Positions 15,617 through 22,483 of a stretch of DNA of 22,483 nt are shown here, one piece after another (position 1 is the first letter of the stretch; each line of letters begins with the position of its first letter). Location of the stretch: NCBI GenBank assembly GCA_036562755.1, contig DATCJN010000060.1, positions 1-22,483 on the forward strand. The letters are read 5' to 3'. The notes under the pieces were generated by a model. The model saw only the letters and a program-made list of their open reading frames with translations. It was not told where the DNA came from and did not search any database. The position numbers were made by a program, and so were the translations under genes. The stretch is from DUVY01 sp036562755 (GTDB taxonomy: Bacteria; Bacillota; Clostridia; Christensenellales; DUVY01).

Positions 15617-16912
15617 ATGGCATCAACTTCTATTAAAAACATCTTTGCTCGCGAAATAATTGACTCTCGCGGCAATCCTACCGTAGAAGCTATAGTAACT
15701 TTGGAAGGCGGAGCGCAAGGCGTTGCGGCTGTTCCTTCTGGCGCTTCTACCGGTATGTTTGAAGCGGTTGAATTGAGAGACGGCGACAAAAAGAGATATT
15801 TAGGCAAAGGCGTGCTAAAAGCTGTTAACAATGTCAACACCGAAATCTTCCAAGCCCTAAAAGGCAAAGACGCTTTGGATTACGCTGCCAACGATAAGAT
15901 TATGTTTGAATTGGACGGAACGGAAAACAAGGGACGTTTGGGCGCTAACGCTATCCTATCCGTATCTTTGGCTGCTTCTAAGGCTGCGGCTAACGCTTTG
16001 GGACTTCCTTTGTATAAATATTTGGGCGGAGACAGCGCGACTGTTTTACCTGTTCCTATGTGCAACATTATTAACGGCGGCGCGCATGCTTCCAACAACA
16101 TCGATGTTCAAGAATTTATGATTATGCCCGTCAACGCTCCTTCCTTTACCGAGGGTATTAGATGGTGCGCAGAAGTATTCCATAACCTAGCTAAAGTTCT
16201 AAAAAGCAAGGGTCTATCTACCGCTGTGGGCGACGAAGGCGGATTCGCTCCCAACCTCAACAGCGTAGAAGAAGCGCTTGACACTATTATGCAAGCTATC
16301 GAAAACGCAGGATACAGACCCGGCGAAGACGTAAAAATCGCCTTGGACGCTGCTTCAAGCGAATGGTTTACAGAAAACGGCGACTACTTCTTGCCTAAGA
16401 ACAAGCAAAAGATGACCGCCGACGAACTAATCGAATATTGGGACAAGCTTACCACAAAGTATCCCATTATTTCGTTAGAAGACGGTCTAGCAGAAGAAGA
16501 CTGGGAAGGCTGGAAAAAACTTACCGCTAAACTCGGAAAACGCGTTCAACTAGTCGGCGACGACTTGTTCGTAACCAATACCAAGAGATTGCAAAAAGGT
16601 ATTGATAACCACGTAGCTAACTCTATTCTAATTAAGCCCAACCAAATCGGCAGCTTAAGCGAAACCATAAACGCCGTTAAGATGGCTCAAAACGCCGGCT
16701 ACACCGCTGTTATGTCCCACAGAAGCGGCGAAACCGAAGATACCACAATAGCTGATTTGGCAGTAGCTACGGGCGCTACCCAAATTAAGACAGGTTCGCT
16801 ATCCAGAAGCGAAAGAATTGCTAAGTTCAATCGCCTATTGTTGATCGAACATGAACTAGGCGCTAACGCAAAATACCCTGGAATAAATGCATTTTATCAA
16901 TTAGTAAAATAA
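15617..16912 (+). CDS. eno: Enolase
   Basis: Glycolytic enzyme that interconverts 2-phosphoglycerate and phosphoenolpyruvate. It has 431 aa, a full-length match to the family. Conserved blocks are SRGNPTVE, SGASTGMFEAVELRDGD (mobile loop with Ser), DEGGFAPN, LEDGLAEEDW, QLVGDDLFVTN, ILIKPNQIGSL (catalytic Lys region) and the signature SHRSGETEDTTIADLAV. AAGGAG lies 7 nt before the ATG. The gene stands alone on the plus strand, with its own promoter and terminator, between two minus-strand clusters. C-ending Asn and Asp codons are visibly more frequent here than in the neighbours, as expected for a highly expressed gene. Confidence 0.99.
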   Translation: MASTSIKNIFAREIIDSRGNPTVEAIVTLEGGAQGVAAVPSGASTGMFEAVELRDGDKKRYLGKGVLKAVNNVNTEIFQALKGKDALDYAANDKIMFELDGTENKGRLGANAILSVSLAASKAAANALGLPLYKYLGGDSATVLPVPMCNIINGGAHASNNIDVQEFMIMPVNAPSFTEGIRWCAEVFHNLAKVLKSKGLSTAVGDEGGFAPNLNSVEEALDTIMQAIENAGYRPGEDVKIALDAASSEWFTENGDYFLPKNKQKMTADELIEYWDKLTTKYPIISLEDGLAEEDWEGWKKLTAKLGKRVQLVGDDLFVTNTKRLQKGIDNHVANSILIKPNQIGSLSETINAVKMAQNAGYTAVMSHRSGETEDTTIADLAVATGATQIKTGSLSRSERIAKFNRLLLIEHELGANAKYPGINAFYQLVK

Positions 16913-16921
16913 TAATTATAT

Positions 16922-16953
16922 AAAAAGGCCTTCCAAAGAGAAGGCCTTTTTTT
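16922..16953 (+). terminator. Rho-independent terminator of eno
   Basis: AAAAAGGCCTTC, a 6-nt loop, GAAGGCCTTTTTTT, starting about 10 nt after the stop codon. Confidence 0.93.
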
Positions 16954-17027
16954 ATTCCTTTTTTTCTTATCCGGAAAAACGATAATAGAAAGTAAAATTA
17001 ATAAATAAATGCTATCAAATTTGCAAT

Positions 17028-17057
17028 AAAAAAGCGCCTCGTTTTATATGAGGCGCT
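17028..17057 (-). terminator. Rho-independent terminator of fakA
   Basis: On the minus strand AGCGCCTC, a 9-nt loop, GAGGCGCT, then TTTTT. It lies about 35 nt after the fakA stop. Confidence 0.9.
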
Positions 17058-17092
17058 TCATTTTATATTAATAAATTATGTATCAGAAACTA

Positions 17093-18739
17093 CTATTCTA
17101 AAGCCACAATGTAATAATACAACGGTTGACCGCCAAAAAGGCAATCAACATCGCACTTAGGATACTTAGCGCTTAACTCTTCCACTATCTTTTGCGCGTC
17201 TTCTTCGTTTACATCGTTACCAAAATACAAGGTAATCGTCGAAACATTATGATCCATCATTTTTTCGATTAATTCTTTTGTAACGGTATTGACATCTTTA
17301 CCTGTGGCAAGAATTTCTTTATTGTCAATACCGATAATATCGCCTTGGCTAAGCTGCTGACCGTCGCCGTAACTCGTGCTTCGAACAGCGTAAGTAACTT
17401 GACCAGCCTTGACGGATTTGAGCGCTTCCATCATATTCTCGCAGTTTTCTTCCAAATCGGCCTCTGGGTCAAAACACAAAGCGCAAGCGATGCCTTGAGG
17501 TATATTAACCGTAGGGATAATAATCAAGTTTCTCTTGGTAATTTCTTTCGCTTGTTCGGCGGCTAAGATTATGTTCTTGTTATTGGGGAAAATGAAGACA
17601 TTTTCAGCCATAACTTTATCGGCGGCTTTGGCTATGTCGTCCGCGCTAGGATTCATGGTTTGACCGCCTTCAATGATGTAATCTACCATCAAATCTTTGA
17701 ATATGTTTGATAATCCTTCGCCTACGCAGACGCTTACCATTCCAAAAGGCTTTAATTGTTCTTGAGATTGTTTTAGAGCTCTATTTTGCTCTAGCATGTT
17801 TTCAATCTTAATCTTATCAAGCTCGCCCAATTCTAAAGCGTATTGCAAAGCGTTACCGGGGTTATTTGTGTGGACGTGCACCTTGACCAAAGACAAGTCG
17901 CCTATAACCAGTACGCAATCGCCTATGGCCATAAGCTTTTCTCTAAACCTGTCAATATCAGCTTCGGTTGTTTTTTTATATAGGTTGATAACAAAGAACT
18001 CTGTGCAATAAGCGAATTCTATGTCTTCAAGGCTATCTAAATCAGCATGGAATTGTTTAAAAGTATTTAAAGTTTGATCAGTCGAGATTCTATCGTTATA
18101 TTCCAAAATTTCAGGCGACTCGGTATTGGTAATTACGTTATAGAATCCCGTAAATATAATTAACAATCCGCGTCCGCCAGCGTCTATAACGCCCGCTTTT
18201 TTGAGAACGGGCAGCATTTCGGGAGTTTGCATCAATACCTGTTCGCCGTAGTCTATTACCGATTTTAAGAAATCTTCCATGTCTATGGACTTTTTGGTAA
18301 TAGACAGAGCGTGTTCCGCCATGCCCCTTATAACAGTCAGCATTGTGCCTTCTTTAGGCTTGGTAACCGCTTTATAAGCTACGTCCGAGCCTTCTTTTAG
18401 GGCTTTGGCAAAAATCTTAGGCGTAATTTCTTCGTTTTCTTGGCTAAACACGGAAGCCATACCTTTAAATATTTGCGATAATATAACGCCCGAATTTCCG
18501 CGCGCGCCCCTTAAAGCGCCTTTTGAAAGCGCGTTGGACAAATCGATAATATTATTGTTAGGACAATTTTCTACTTCTTTGGATGCCGCAAGCATTGTAA
18601 GCGACATATTTGTGCCCGTATCGCCGTCAGGCACGGGAAAGACATTTAGCGAGTCTACATAATTTTTGTTTTGCTCCAATAGCTTAGTGCTGCTTAAAAT
18701 CAGCCTTCTAAGCATGGCTCCGTTAATGTTCTTAGACAT
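17093..18739 (-). CDS. fakA: Fatty acid kinase ATP-binding subunit FakA (YloV/DAK2 domain protein)
   Basis: Soluble kinase subunit that phosphorylates fatty acids held by a FakB (DegV-type) protein, feeding exogenous acyl chains into phospholipid synthesis. It has 548 aa. The N-terminal DhaL/DAK2 domain carries VFPVPDGDTGTNM (33-45), with the Mg-ATP Asp residues D38 and D40, followed by GARGNSGVILSQ and DAGGRG. The C-terminal half is the EDD-like domain of YloV. GGGAGGGG precedes ATG 18739 by 3-4 nt. It follows asp23 by 80 nt, the conserved yloU-yloV order. A terminator follows directly; the recG/plsX genes often found downstream are not present here, and no fakB is seen in this window. Confidence 0.93.
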   Translation of the reverse strand: MSKNINGAMLRRLILSSTKLLEQNKNYVDSLNVFPVPDGDTGTNMSLTMLAASKEVENCPNNNIIDLSNALSKGALRGARGNSGVILSQIFKGMASVFSQENEEITPKIFAKALKEGSDVAYKAVTKPKEGTMLTVIRGMAEHALSITKKSIDMEDFLKSVIDYGEQVLMQTPEMLPVLKKAGVIDAGGRGLLIIFTGFYNVITNTESPEILEYNDRISTDQTLNTFKQFHADLDSLEDIEFAYCTEFFVINLYKKTTEADIDRFREKLMAIGDCVLVIGDLSLVKVHVHTNNPGNALQYALELGELDKIKIENMLEQNRALKQSQEQLKPFGMVSVCVGEGLSNIFKDLMVDYIIEGGQTMNPSADDIAKAADKVMAENVFIFPNNKNIILAAEQAKEITKRNLIIIPTVNIPQGIACALCFDPEADLEENCENMMEALKSVKAGQVTYAVRSTSYGDGQQLSQGDIIGIDNKEILATGKDVNTVTKELIEKMMDHNVSTITLYFGNDVNEEDAQKIVEELSAKYPKCDVDCLFGGQPLYYYIVALE

Positions 18740-18819
18740 TATCCCCTCCCGATCTCAATAAAGAATATAATAAAAACATTTTTCTAGTATAAATATATGG
18801 CCTTTTCATAAGCAAAATA

Positions 18820-19170
18820 CTAAACTTTGACTCCCACAACGTTTACGTTAAGAGAGTCAACCACCATTCCTGTAAATTTTTCTACATTGTATTTTACGGA
18901 TTTCTTTATTGATTCTGCAACGGCTTCTATGGAAACGCCGTATTTTAAAATAACATACAAATCAATAAAAATCCGGTCGCCATTTGTAATGACTTTGACG
19001 CCCTTGCTTACGGAACGTCTTTTAAAGAGTTCGGCAATATGGTCGGATAGCCTTTTGGGAACCAAATCTACTATGCCATAGCAATCCAAAGCAGTGTAAC
19101 CTGCCACTTGAGCTATGGCCTCTTCGGTAACCGATATTTTGCCATATGCGTTGGTCGTATGGACAGACAT
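18820..19170 (-). CDS. Asp23/Gls24 family envelope stress protein (YloU-like)
   Basis: A 116-aa protein of the Asp23 family. The N-terminal GKISVTEEAIAQVAGYTALDCYGIVDL and the central DLYVILKYGVSIEAVAESIKKSV followed by NVNVVGVKV are characteristic. It matches B. subtilis YloU by position, directly upstream of yloV/fakA and divergent from rpmB. No TM helix is present; some relatives sit at the membrane through a partner. AGAGG lies 4 nt before ATG 19170. A strong promoter at 19213-19241 drives it. The precise function is unknown; a role in envelope or lipid homeostasis with FakA is inference. Confidence 0.92.
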   Translation of the reverse strand: MSVHTTNAYGKISVTEEAIAQVAGYTALDCYGIVDLVPKRLSDHIAELFKRRSVSKGVKVITNGDRIFIDLYVILKYGVSIEAVAESIKKSVKYNVEKFTGMVVDSLNVNVVGVKV

Positions 19171-19212
19171 CTTACCTCTTTGGTCCCAAGACTACATAAT
19201 ATTGTCCAAAAC

Positions 19213-19241
19213 ATTATACTATATTACCAGTCGATTTTCAA
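19213..19241 (-). promoter_or_regulatory. Sigma-A type promoter of asp23-fakA
   Basis: On the minus strand TTGAAA (19241-19236), 17 nt, TATAAT (19218-19213). The match is very good, and the leader is about 35-40 nt. Confidence 0.78.
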
Positions 19242-19399
19242 TTGATTTAAAGCGCGATGATATAACATTCAACAAAATGTGACGATTTTTTTCCAAAAAT
19301 CTGTTCTAATAAAGTAAGTTTTAAGATATCGGCAATAATTCGTTAATGTTATTTTAACCTTAATAGAGAAAGAACCTTATAAAAACAAGCAGTATTAAG

Positions 19400-19428
19400 T
19401 TGCAAAATTAGACAAACAATGCTAATAT
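19400..19428 (+). promoter_or_regulatory. Sigma-A type promoter of rpmB
   Basis: TTGCAA (19400-19405), 17 nt, TAATAT (19423-19428). The leader is about 30 nt and holds the SD GGAGGA. The 296-nt asp23-rpmB gap holds this and the opposite promoter; nothing else is seen there. Confidence 0.65.
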
Positions 19429-19466
19429 ATATGAGTTGAATTTTTGAAATTGCGGAGGAATATATA

Positions 19467-19658
19467 ATGTCAAGAGTTTGCGCCGTATGCGGCAAAGGTA
19501 AGATGAGCGGCAATAATGTAAGCCATTCTAACCGCAAAACCAGAAGAGCTTTTAACGCAAATCTGCTAAAAGCAGATCTTGAGATAAACGGCAAACAAGT
19601 GCGCGGTTACATTTGCACTCGTTGTCTTCGCACCTCTCGTAAACAGCAAGAAGCTTAA
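19467..19658 (+). CDS. rpmB: 50S ribosomal protein L28, zinc-binding form
   Basis: Large-subunit ribosomal protein of 63 aa. The N-terminal SRVCAVCGKGKMSGNNVSHS and the basic KTRRAFNANL segment are typical of L28. Four cysteines (C5, C8 and C52, C55) form a zinc ribbon, so this is the C+ form rather than the zinc-free paralogue. GGAGGA precedes the ATG. It is divergent from asp23, as in many Bacillota, and ends in a terminator that it shares with the convergent mpg gene. Confidence 0.97.
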   Translation: MSRVCAVCGKGKMSGNNVSHSNRKTRRAFNANLLKADLEINGKQVRGYICTRCLRTSRKQQEA

Positions 19659-19674
19659 AGATTTAATAATAAAT

Positions 19675-19710
19675 AATAACTCTCGCTAAAACAAGCGAGA
19701 GTTATTTTTA
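19675..19710. terminator. Bidirectional terminator between rpmB and mpg
   Basis: AATAACTCTCGCT (19675-19687), a 6-nt loop, AGCGAGAGTTATT (19694-19706), then TTTT. It is a 13-bp perfect stem. The mpg stop codon (19686-19688) and its last codons lie inside the hairpin. Confidence 0.9.
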
Positions 19711-20318
19711 TGCTTTGAAACAAAAGGATTTCCCTTAATAAAAAAGCGCCAAGGATAATCAACGGCCTCGGGAGCGTAATCAATATTAATACGGGGCGTT
19801 ATAGCAATTTGAGATTGGTCAATATCCAGGTACTCTGTTATTGTTATATTCTCGTCTGTAACTAAGTCTATTCCGTTATGCGCTTTGGTAATTCCTAAAG
19901 CCTGACACACCCTGCCCGGCCCTGATGTCAAAGAATATATATTTTTATTGGTTATCTCCAGTTTTCTCAGCTCAGCCATCGTTTGAATATTATCCAAAGG
20001 CTCTACAGCCCTTATCAACACTCCCGCAGGAACTCCTTTTGGCTCCGTGATTACGTTCATGCAAAAATACAATCCGTAAATTTGATAGACATACAAAGCG
20101 CCGCCATCTTCCCACATGACCTTATTTCTCTCCGTCATACCTCTATATGCGTGGGTGGCGGCGTCTATAGCGCCTATGTAAGCCTCGGTTTCGACGATCA
20201 CAGCCGTCAGAGTTATGCCGTTGTAATTTCTTACAACGCGCTTTCCTAATAATTGTTTGCTTACAGTTAGAGTATCCCTTTGATAAAAATCGCGGCTGAG
20301 CCTTTTAAATTCTGTCAT
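19686..20318 (-). CDS. mpg: 3-methyladenine DNA glycosylase (AAG/Mpg family)
   Basis: Base-excision repair glycosylase that removes alkylated or deaminated purines. It has 210 aa. VETEAY (42-47) holds the catalytic Glu (E45) and the intercalating Tyr (Y47); H55 and the YGLYFCMNV stretch form the rest of the base pocket, and TSGPGRVCQALGI is also conserved. ATG 20318 has no SD of its own, and an in-frame stop lies two codons upstream, so no earlier start exists. The ATG overlaps the TGA of a tiny spoVM-like gene (ATGA), so translation is probably coupled to it. It lies in the slot often held by thiN/spoVM upstream of rpmB, but is itself an unusual member of this cluster. Confidence 0.95.
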   Translation of the reverse strand: MTEFKRLSRDFYQRDTLTVSKQLLGKRVVRNYNGITLTAVIVETEAYIGAIDAATHAYRGMTERNKVMWEDGGALYVYQIYGLYFCMNVITEPKGVPAGVLIRAVEPLDNIQTMAELRKLEITNKNIYSLTSGPGRVCQALGITKAHNGIDLVTDENITITEYLDIDQSQIAITPRINIDYAPEAVDYPWRFFIKGNPFVSKHKNNSRLF

Positions 20319-20401
20319 ACGTTAGATCGAAGTTGCTTTCTAAAAATTAACCTTAATATTCCTCTAATTACTCTGGGCGGTTTGATGCATATTATCTTCA
20401 T
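20315..20401 (-). CDS. spoVM: SpoVM-like amphipathic peptide (28 aa)
   Basis: A 28-codon gene with a strong SD (GGAGG, 20411-20407, 5 nt before ATG 20401). It begins MKIICIKPPR and continues with VIRGILRLIFRK, a short basic amphipathic helix. Compared with B. subtilis SpoVM (26 aa, from memory), M1, K2, I6, K7, P9, G14, I15 and R17 agree. P9 is the residue known to matter for recognition of membrane curvature. In B. subtilis spoVM lies between rpe/thiN and rpmB; here it lies between rpe and mpg/rpmB, so synteny supports the call. SpoVM marks the forespore surface and recruits SpoIVA to start the coat. Its stop overlaps the mpg start by 4 nt. The first residues after K2 and the C-terminal tail differ, so I keep some doubt. 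Confidence 0.82.
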   Translation of the reverse strand: MKIICIKPPRVIRGILRLIFRKQLRSNV

Positions 20402-20472
20402 AACTTCCTCCAAAATTCATAAAAAGCTTTGTATTCAATATATGCATCAATGCCGAATAATGTCACAGGTTT

Positions 20473-21141
20473 TTATTGGCCGCGCAAACGCTTGATTGCT
20501 TCCGTTTTGTCTTTAGCTGAAAATACGGTGTTGCCAGCTACTATTATATTAGCGCCCGCGTTAATAACGCTTTGAACGTTTTCAAAATTAATTCCGCCGT
20601 CTATTTCTATATCAATATCTTTGCCCAAAGCGGCCATCATTGATTTTAAATCCTTTAACTTATCAATAGAGCTAGGAATAAATTTTTGTCCGCCAAATCC
20701 AGGATGAACGCTCATAACCAAAACCATATCGCAATAAGGCAAGACATCTTTTATAGCGCTAACGGGCGTTTCCGGATTTAGAACTATACCCGCAAAAACG
20801 CCGCAAGATTTTATTAGTTTAATGCCTTCGATAGCGTTTTTAGTTGCTTCTATATGTATGGTTATTATATCTGCTCCTGCCTTAACAAAGCGTTCAATAT
20901 ATTTTTCGGGTTCGACAATCATTAAGTGAACGTCTAGATTTAATTTCGTTACCTTTCTTATGTCCTCTATCATTTTTATTCCGAATGTGATATTAGGAAC
21001 AAAAACGCCGTCCATAACATCGCAGTGCAGCCAATCCGCGCCCGCGCTTTCAAGCTCTTTAATATCTCTAGCCATATTGGCAAAGTCCGCCGAGAGCAAG
21101 GACGGCGCGACTATAATTGATTCTTTTGTTTTTTTATCCAT
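20473..21141 (-). CDS. rpe: Ribulose-phosphate 3-epimerase
   Basis: TIM-barrel enzyme of the pentose phosphate pathway that interconverts ribulose-5-phosphate and xylulose-5-phosphate. It has 222 aa, full length. APSLLSADF lies at the N-terminus. The metal ligands and catalytic acids are H39 and D41 (LHCDVMDG), H72 (DVHLM) and D181 (EIDGGIN). The phosphate-binding regions SVHPGFGGQKF and VAGNTVF are present. GAGGAAAAG precedes ATG 21141. It follows rsgA by 14 nt and is in the same operon. Confidence 0.98.
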   Translation of the reverse strand: MDKKTKESIIVAPSLLSADFANMARDIKELESAGADWLHCDVMDGVFVPNITFGIKMIEDIRKVTKLNLDVHLMIVEPEKYIERFVKAGADIITIHIEATKNAIEGIKLIKSCGVFAGIVLNPETPVSAIKDVLPYCDMVLVMSVHPGFGGQKFIPSSIDKLKDLKSMMAALGKDIDIEIDGGINFENVQSVINAGANIIVAGNTVFSAKDKTEAIKRLRGQ

Positions 21142-21155
21142 CTTTTCCTCTTTTA

Positions 21156-22007
21156 CTAAGTAATACTTAATTCTTTTATATTATTAAAGATTTCTAAATA
21201 CCTTAAATATCTTTCTTTAGAGATTTTTTGCTCTTCGACAGCCTCTTTTACCGAGCAACTAGGTTCATTTATATGAAGACAACTTGAAAACTTGCAGTTA
21301 TCCTTATATTCGTTAAATTCGTCATAATAATCCTTTAAATTATTATACTTCAAATCGTTTAATTCCAACAAGTTAAATCCGGGCGTGTCCGCTATATAAT
21401 AATCGTCAAGATTTATTATTTCCGTGTGCCTTGTGGTGTTTTTTCCTCTTAAAATCTTTTGGCTAAGATCGCCCACTTCGGAATATTCGCAACCTAATAT
21501 GGCGTTGATTAAACTGGACTTTCCTACCGCAGACTGCCCCGCAAAACAGTTAATGCCGCCTTTTAATATTTGTTTTAAATTATCAACATTATAACCCGTC
21601 TTGGCGGACACTTGGATAAAACGAATATTGGAATGTTTATATTGTTCCTGTATTTTTTTCGCCAATTCGTTATCCAAATCCACTTTGTTATAGCATAATA
21701 TAGGCTCAATTCTGTTTATTTTTGCGGCTATTATAAGTTTATCGGTTAAAACCAAATCCGCGCTGGGAACGCAAGAAATAACTATAATTATACGGTCTAT
21801 ATTGGCAATGGGCGGTCTGATTAGCTTGTTCTTTCGCGGCAAAATGTTTTCGATAACGCAATTAGCGTCGTCAACTTCTACAATATCGCCAGCTAGCAAT
21901 TGATCTTTTTTTAGCTTTTTGCGAGCAAAACATTCCATAAGCTTTCCGTCCGCCATAACGGAAAACTTGCCCGCAATACATTTGGTTACGATTCCCCTTA
22001 CTAACAT
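21156..22007 (-). CDS. rsgA: Ribosome small-subunit-dependent GTPase RsgA
   Basis: Circularly permuted GTPase that checks late 30S maturation. It has 283 aa. The N-terminal OB fold (about 1-65) is followed by permuted G motifs: G4 NKVD (107-110), G5 SAKTG (134-138), G1 GQSAVGKSS (157-165), then G3 DTPG (207-210). The zinc site is C238, C243, H245 and C251. The KILRGKNTTRHTE switch region is intact. AAGGAG overlaps the rlmN stop and lies only 3 nt before ATG 22007, a tight but usable spacing. It sits between rlmN and rpe in the standard Bacillota order. Confidence 0.97.
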   Translation of the reverse strand: MLVRGIVTKCIAGKFSVMADGKLMECFARKKLKKDQLLAGDIVEVDDANCVIENILPRKNKLIRPPIANIDRIIIVISCVPSADLVLTDKLIIAAKINRIEPILCYNKVDLDNELAKKIQEQYKHSNIRFIQVSAKTGYNVDNLKQILKGGINCFAGQSAVGKSSLINAILGCEYSEVGDLSQKILRGKNTTRHTEIINLDDYYIADTPGFNLLELNDLKYNNLKDYYDEFNEYKDNCKFSSCLHINEPSCSVKEAVEEQKISKERYLRYLEIFNNIKELSIT

Positions 22008-22014
22008 ACACTCC

Positions 22015-22483
22015 TTATGTGCTTAAATAATTATTTCTTAACTGTCCGCAAGCGCCCTCTATGTCGCTGCCCATAGAGCGCCTTATTGTTACGGACACAT
22101 TATGCTTTTTGAGTTTGATCTCAAACTCTTTCGCCTGTTCGCGCGTGCAAGGTTTTAAGCCTTTTTCCTTTACATAATTTAACATAATCAAATTTATATG
22201 GCAAGAATAGCCTTTGGTTATATTAACCAAAGCTTGTAAAGACTCTTCGTCCATATTTACATCTTTTATCAAAGCGTATTCATAAATAACTCTTCTGCCC
22301 GTTTTTTTAAAGTAATATTTTGCCGCTTCTACGATATCCGCAACTTTATATTTATTGGCTATGGGCATTATTGATTTTCTTATTTGGTCTATCGCTGAAT
22401 GCAAAGATATAGTCAAGGTTATCTTATAGCCGTCATCGGCGAGCTTTTTTATATTTTCGCACAAACCGCAAGTAGAAAGCGAT
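22015..22483 (-). CDS. rlmN: Dual-specificity RNA methyltransferase RlmN, 5' part outside the window
   Basis: Radical-SAM enzyme that methylates C2 of A2503 in 23S rRNA and A37 in some tRNAs. Only the C-terminal 155 residues are in the window; the frame is open to the right edge, beyond the internal TTG at 22464. The first visible residues SLSTCGLCENIKKLAD match the RlmN block after the SAM site. The end carries SDIEGACGQL, whose Cys corresponds to the methyl-accepting Cys355 of the E. coli enzyme, which favours RlmN over an unrelated radical-SAM protein. The CxxxCxxC cluster motif lies outside the window. rsgA starts 7 nt after its stop. Confidence 0.95.
   Translation of the reverse strand, partial: SLSTCGLCENIKKLADDGYKITLTISLHSAIDQIRKSIMPIANKYKVADIVEAAKYYFKKTGRRVIYEYALIKDVNMDEESLQALVNITKGYSCHINLIMLNYVKEKGLKPCTREQAKEFEIKLKKHNVSVTIRRSMGSDIEGACGQLRNNYLST

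Noticed and set aside
15460..15867. Minus-strand 135-aa open frame across the eno start
   Set aside because: It runs antisense through eno and its promoter, has no SD, and shows no family pattern; eno is certain on the other strand.
19180..19192. Palindrome-like CTTTGGTCCCAAG in the asp23 leader
   Set aside because: It is short and imperfect, with no known operator match; chance is likely.
20437..20444. Sigma-E-like -10 (CATATATT, minus strand) upstream of spoVM
   Set aside because: No matching -35 is found at a suitable distance in this AT-rich stretch; too weak to list as a promoter.

Overview
The window is chromosomal housekeeping DNA from a low-GC Bacillota (Firmicutes), most likely a spore-forming member of the Clostridia. 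The evidence is the gene content (rny, recA, cinA, pgsA, rimO, ftsK/spoIIIE; ylxY-mlpA; rlmN-rsgA-rpe-...-rpmB-asp23-fakA), the Shine-Dalgarno/sigma-A style signals, a zinc-ribbon type L28, and two very small Bacillota proteins, a SpoVM-like peptide and a YqzL-like protein. I see no phage, transposon, CRISPR array, tRNA or rRNA. Nearly everything is on the minus strand; only eno, rpmB and yqzL are on the plus strand.

Layout from the left edge. At 1-1258 is the 3'-truncated gene of an Fe-S rRNA uracil methyltransferase (RlmD/RlmCD type). At 1446-2856 is a small accessory unit, bounded on both sides by strong minus-strand terminators: an orphan two-TM protein with a TPR-like tail and an arginase-like protein of unknown function. 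At 3027-11772 is the core block ftsK-rimO-pgsA-cinA-recA-rny. It has a promoter in front of ftsK, a weaker one before cinA, and a near-consensus one before rny. At 11889-12858 recO and yqzL are divergent. At 12884-13243 is a dimeric-dUTPase/MazG-like protein, and at 13336-15463 a ylxY-mlpA pair (degenerate polysaccharide deacetylase plus M16 zinc protease). At 15617-16912 is eno, a single-gene unit with its own promoter and terminator. At 17093-19170 is asp23-fakA, divergent from rpmB (19467-19658). At 19686-22483 is rlmN-rsgA-rpe-spoVM-mpg, truncated at the right edge.

The genes fall into known functional groups: genome maintenance and segregation (recA, recO, ftsK, mpg, dUTPase), RNA decay and ribosome maturation (rny, rlmD, rlmN, rsgA, rimO, rpmB), membrane lipid synthesis (pgsA, fakA), central carbon metabolism (eno, rpe), and sporulation-linked functions (spoVM, ylxY, the FtsK/SpoIIIE motor). 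No clearly new system stands out. The points most worth a second look are the 28-codon spoVM-like gene whose stop overlaps the mpg start, the 45-codon yqzL divergent from recO, the arginase-like/orphan membrane protein unit, a CinA with an eroded N-terminal domain, and several start codons that RBS and promoter positions move. No gene-free stretch exceeds 300 bases; the longest is 296 bases between asp23 and rpmB and holds two divergent promoters.
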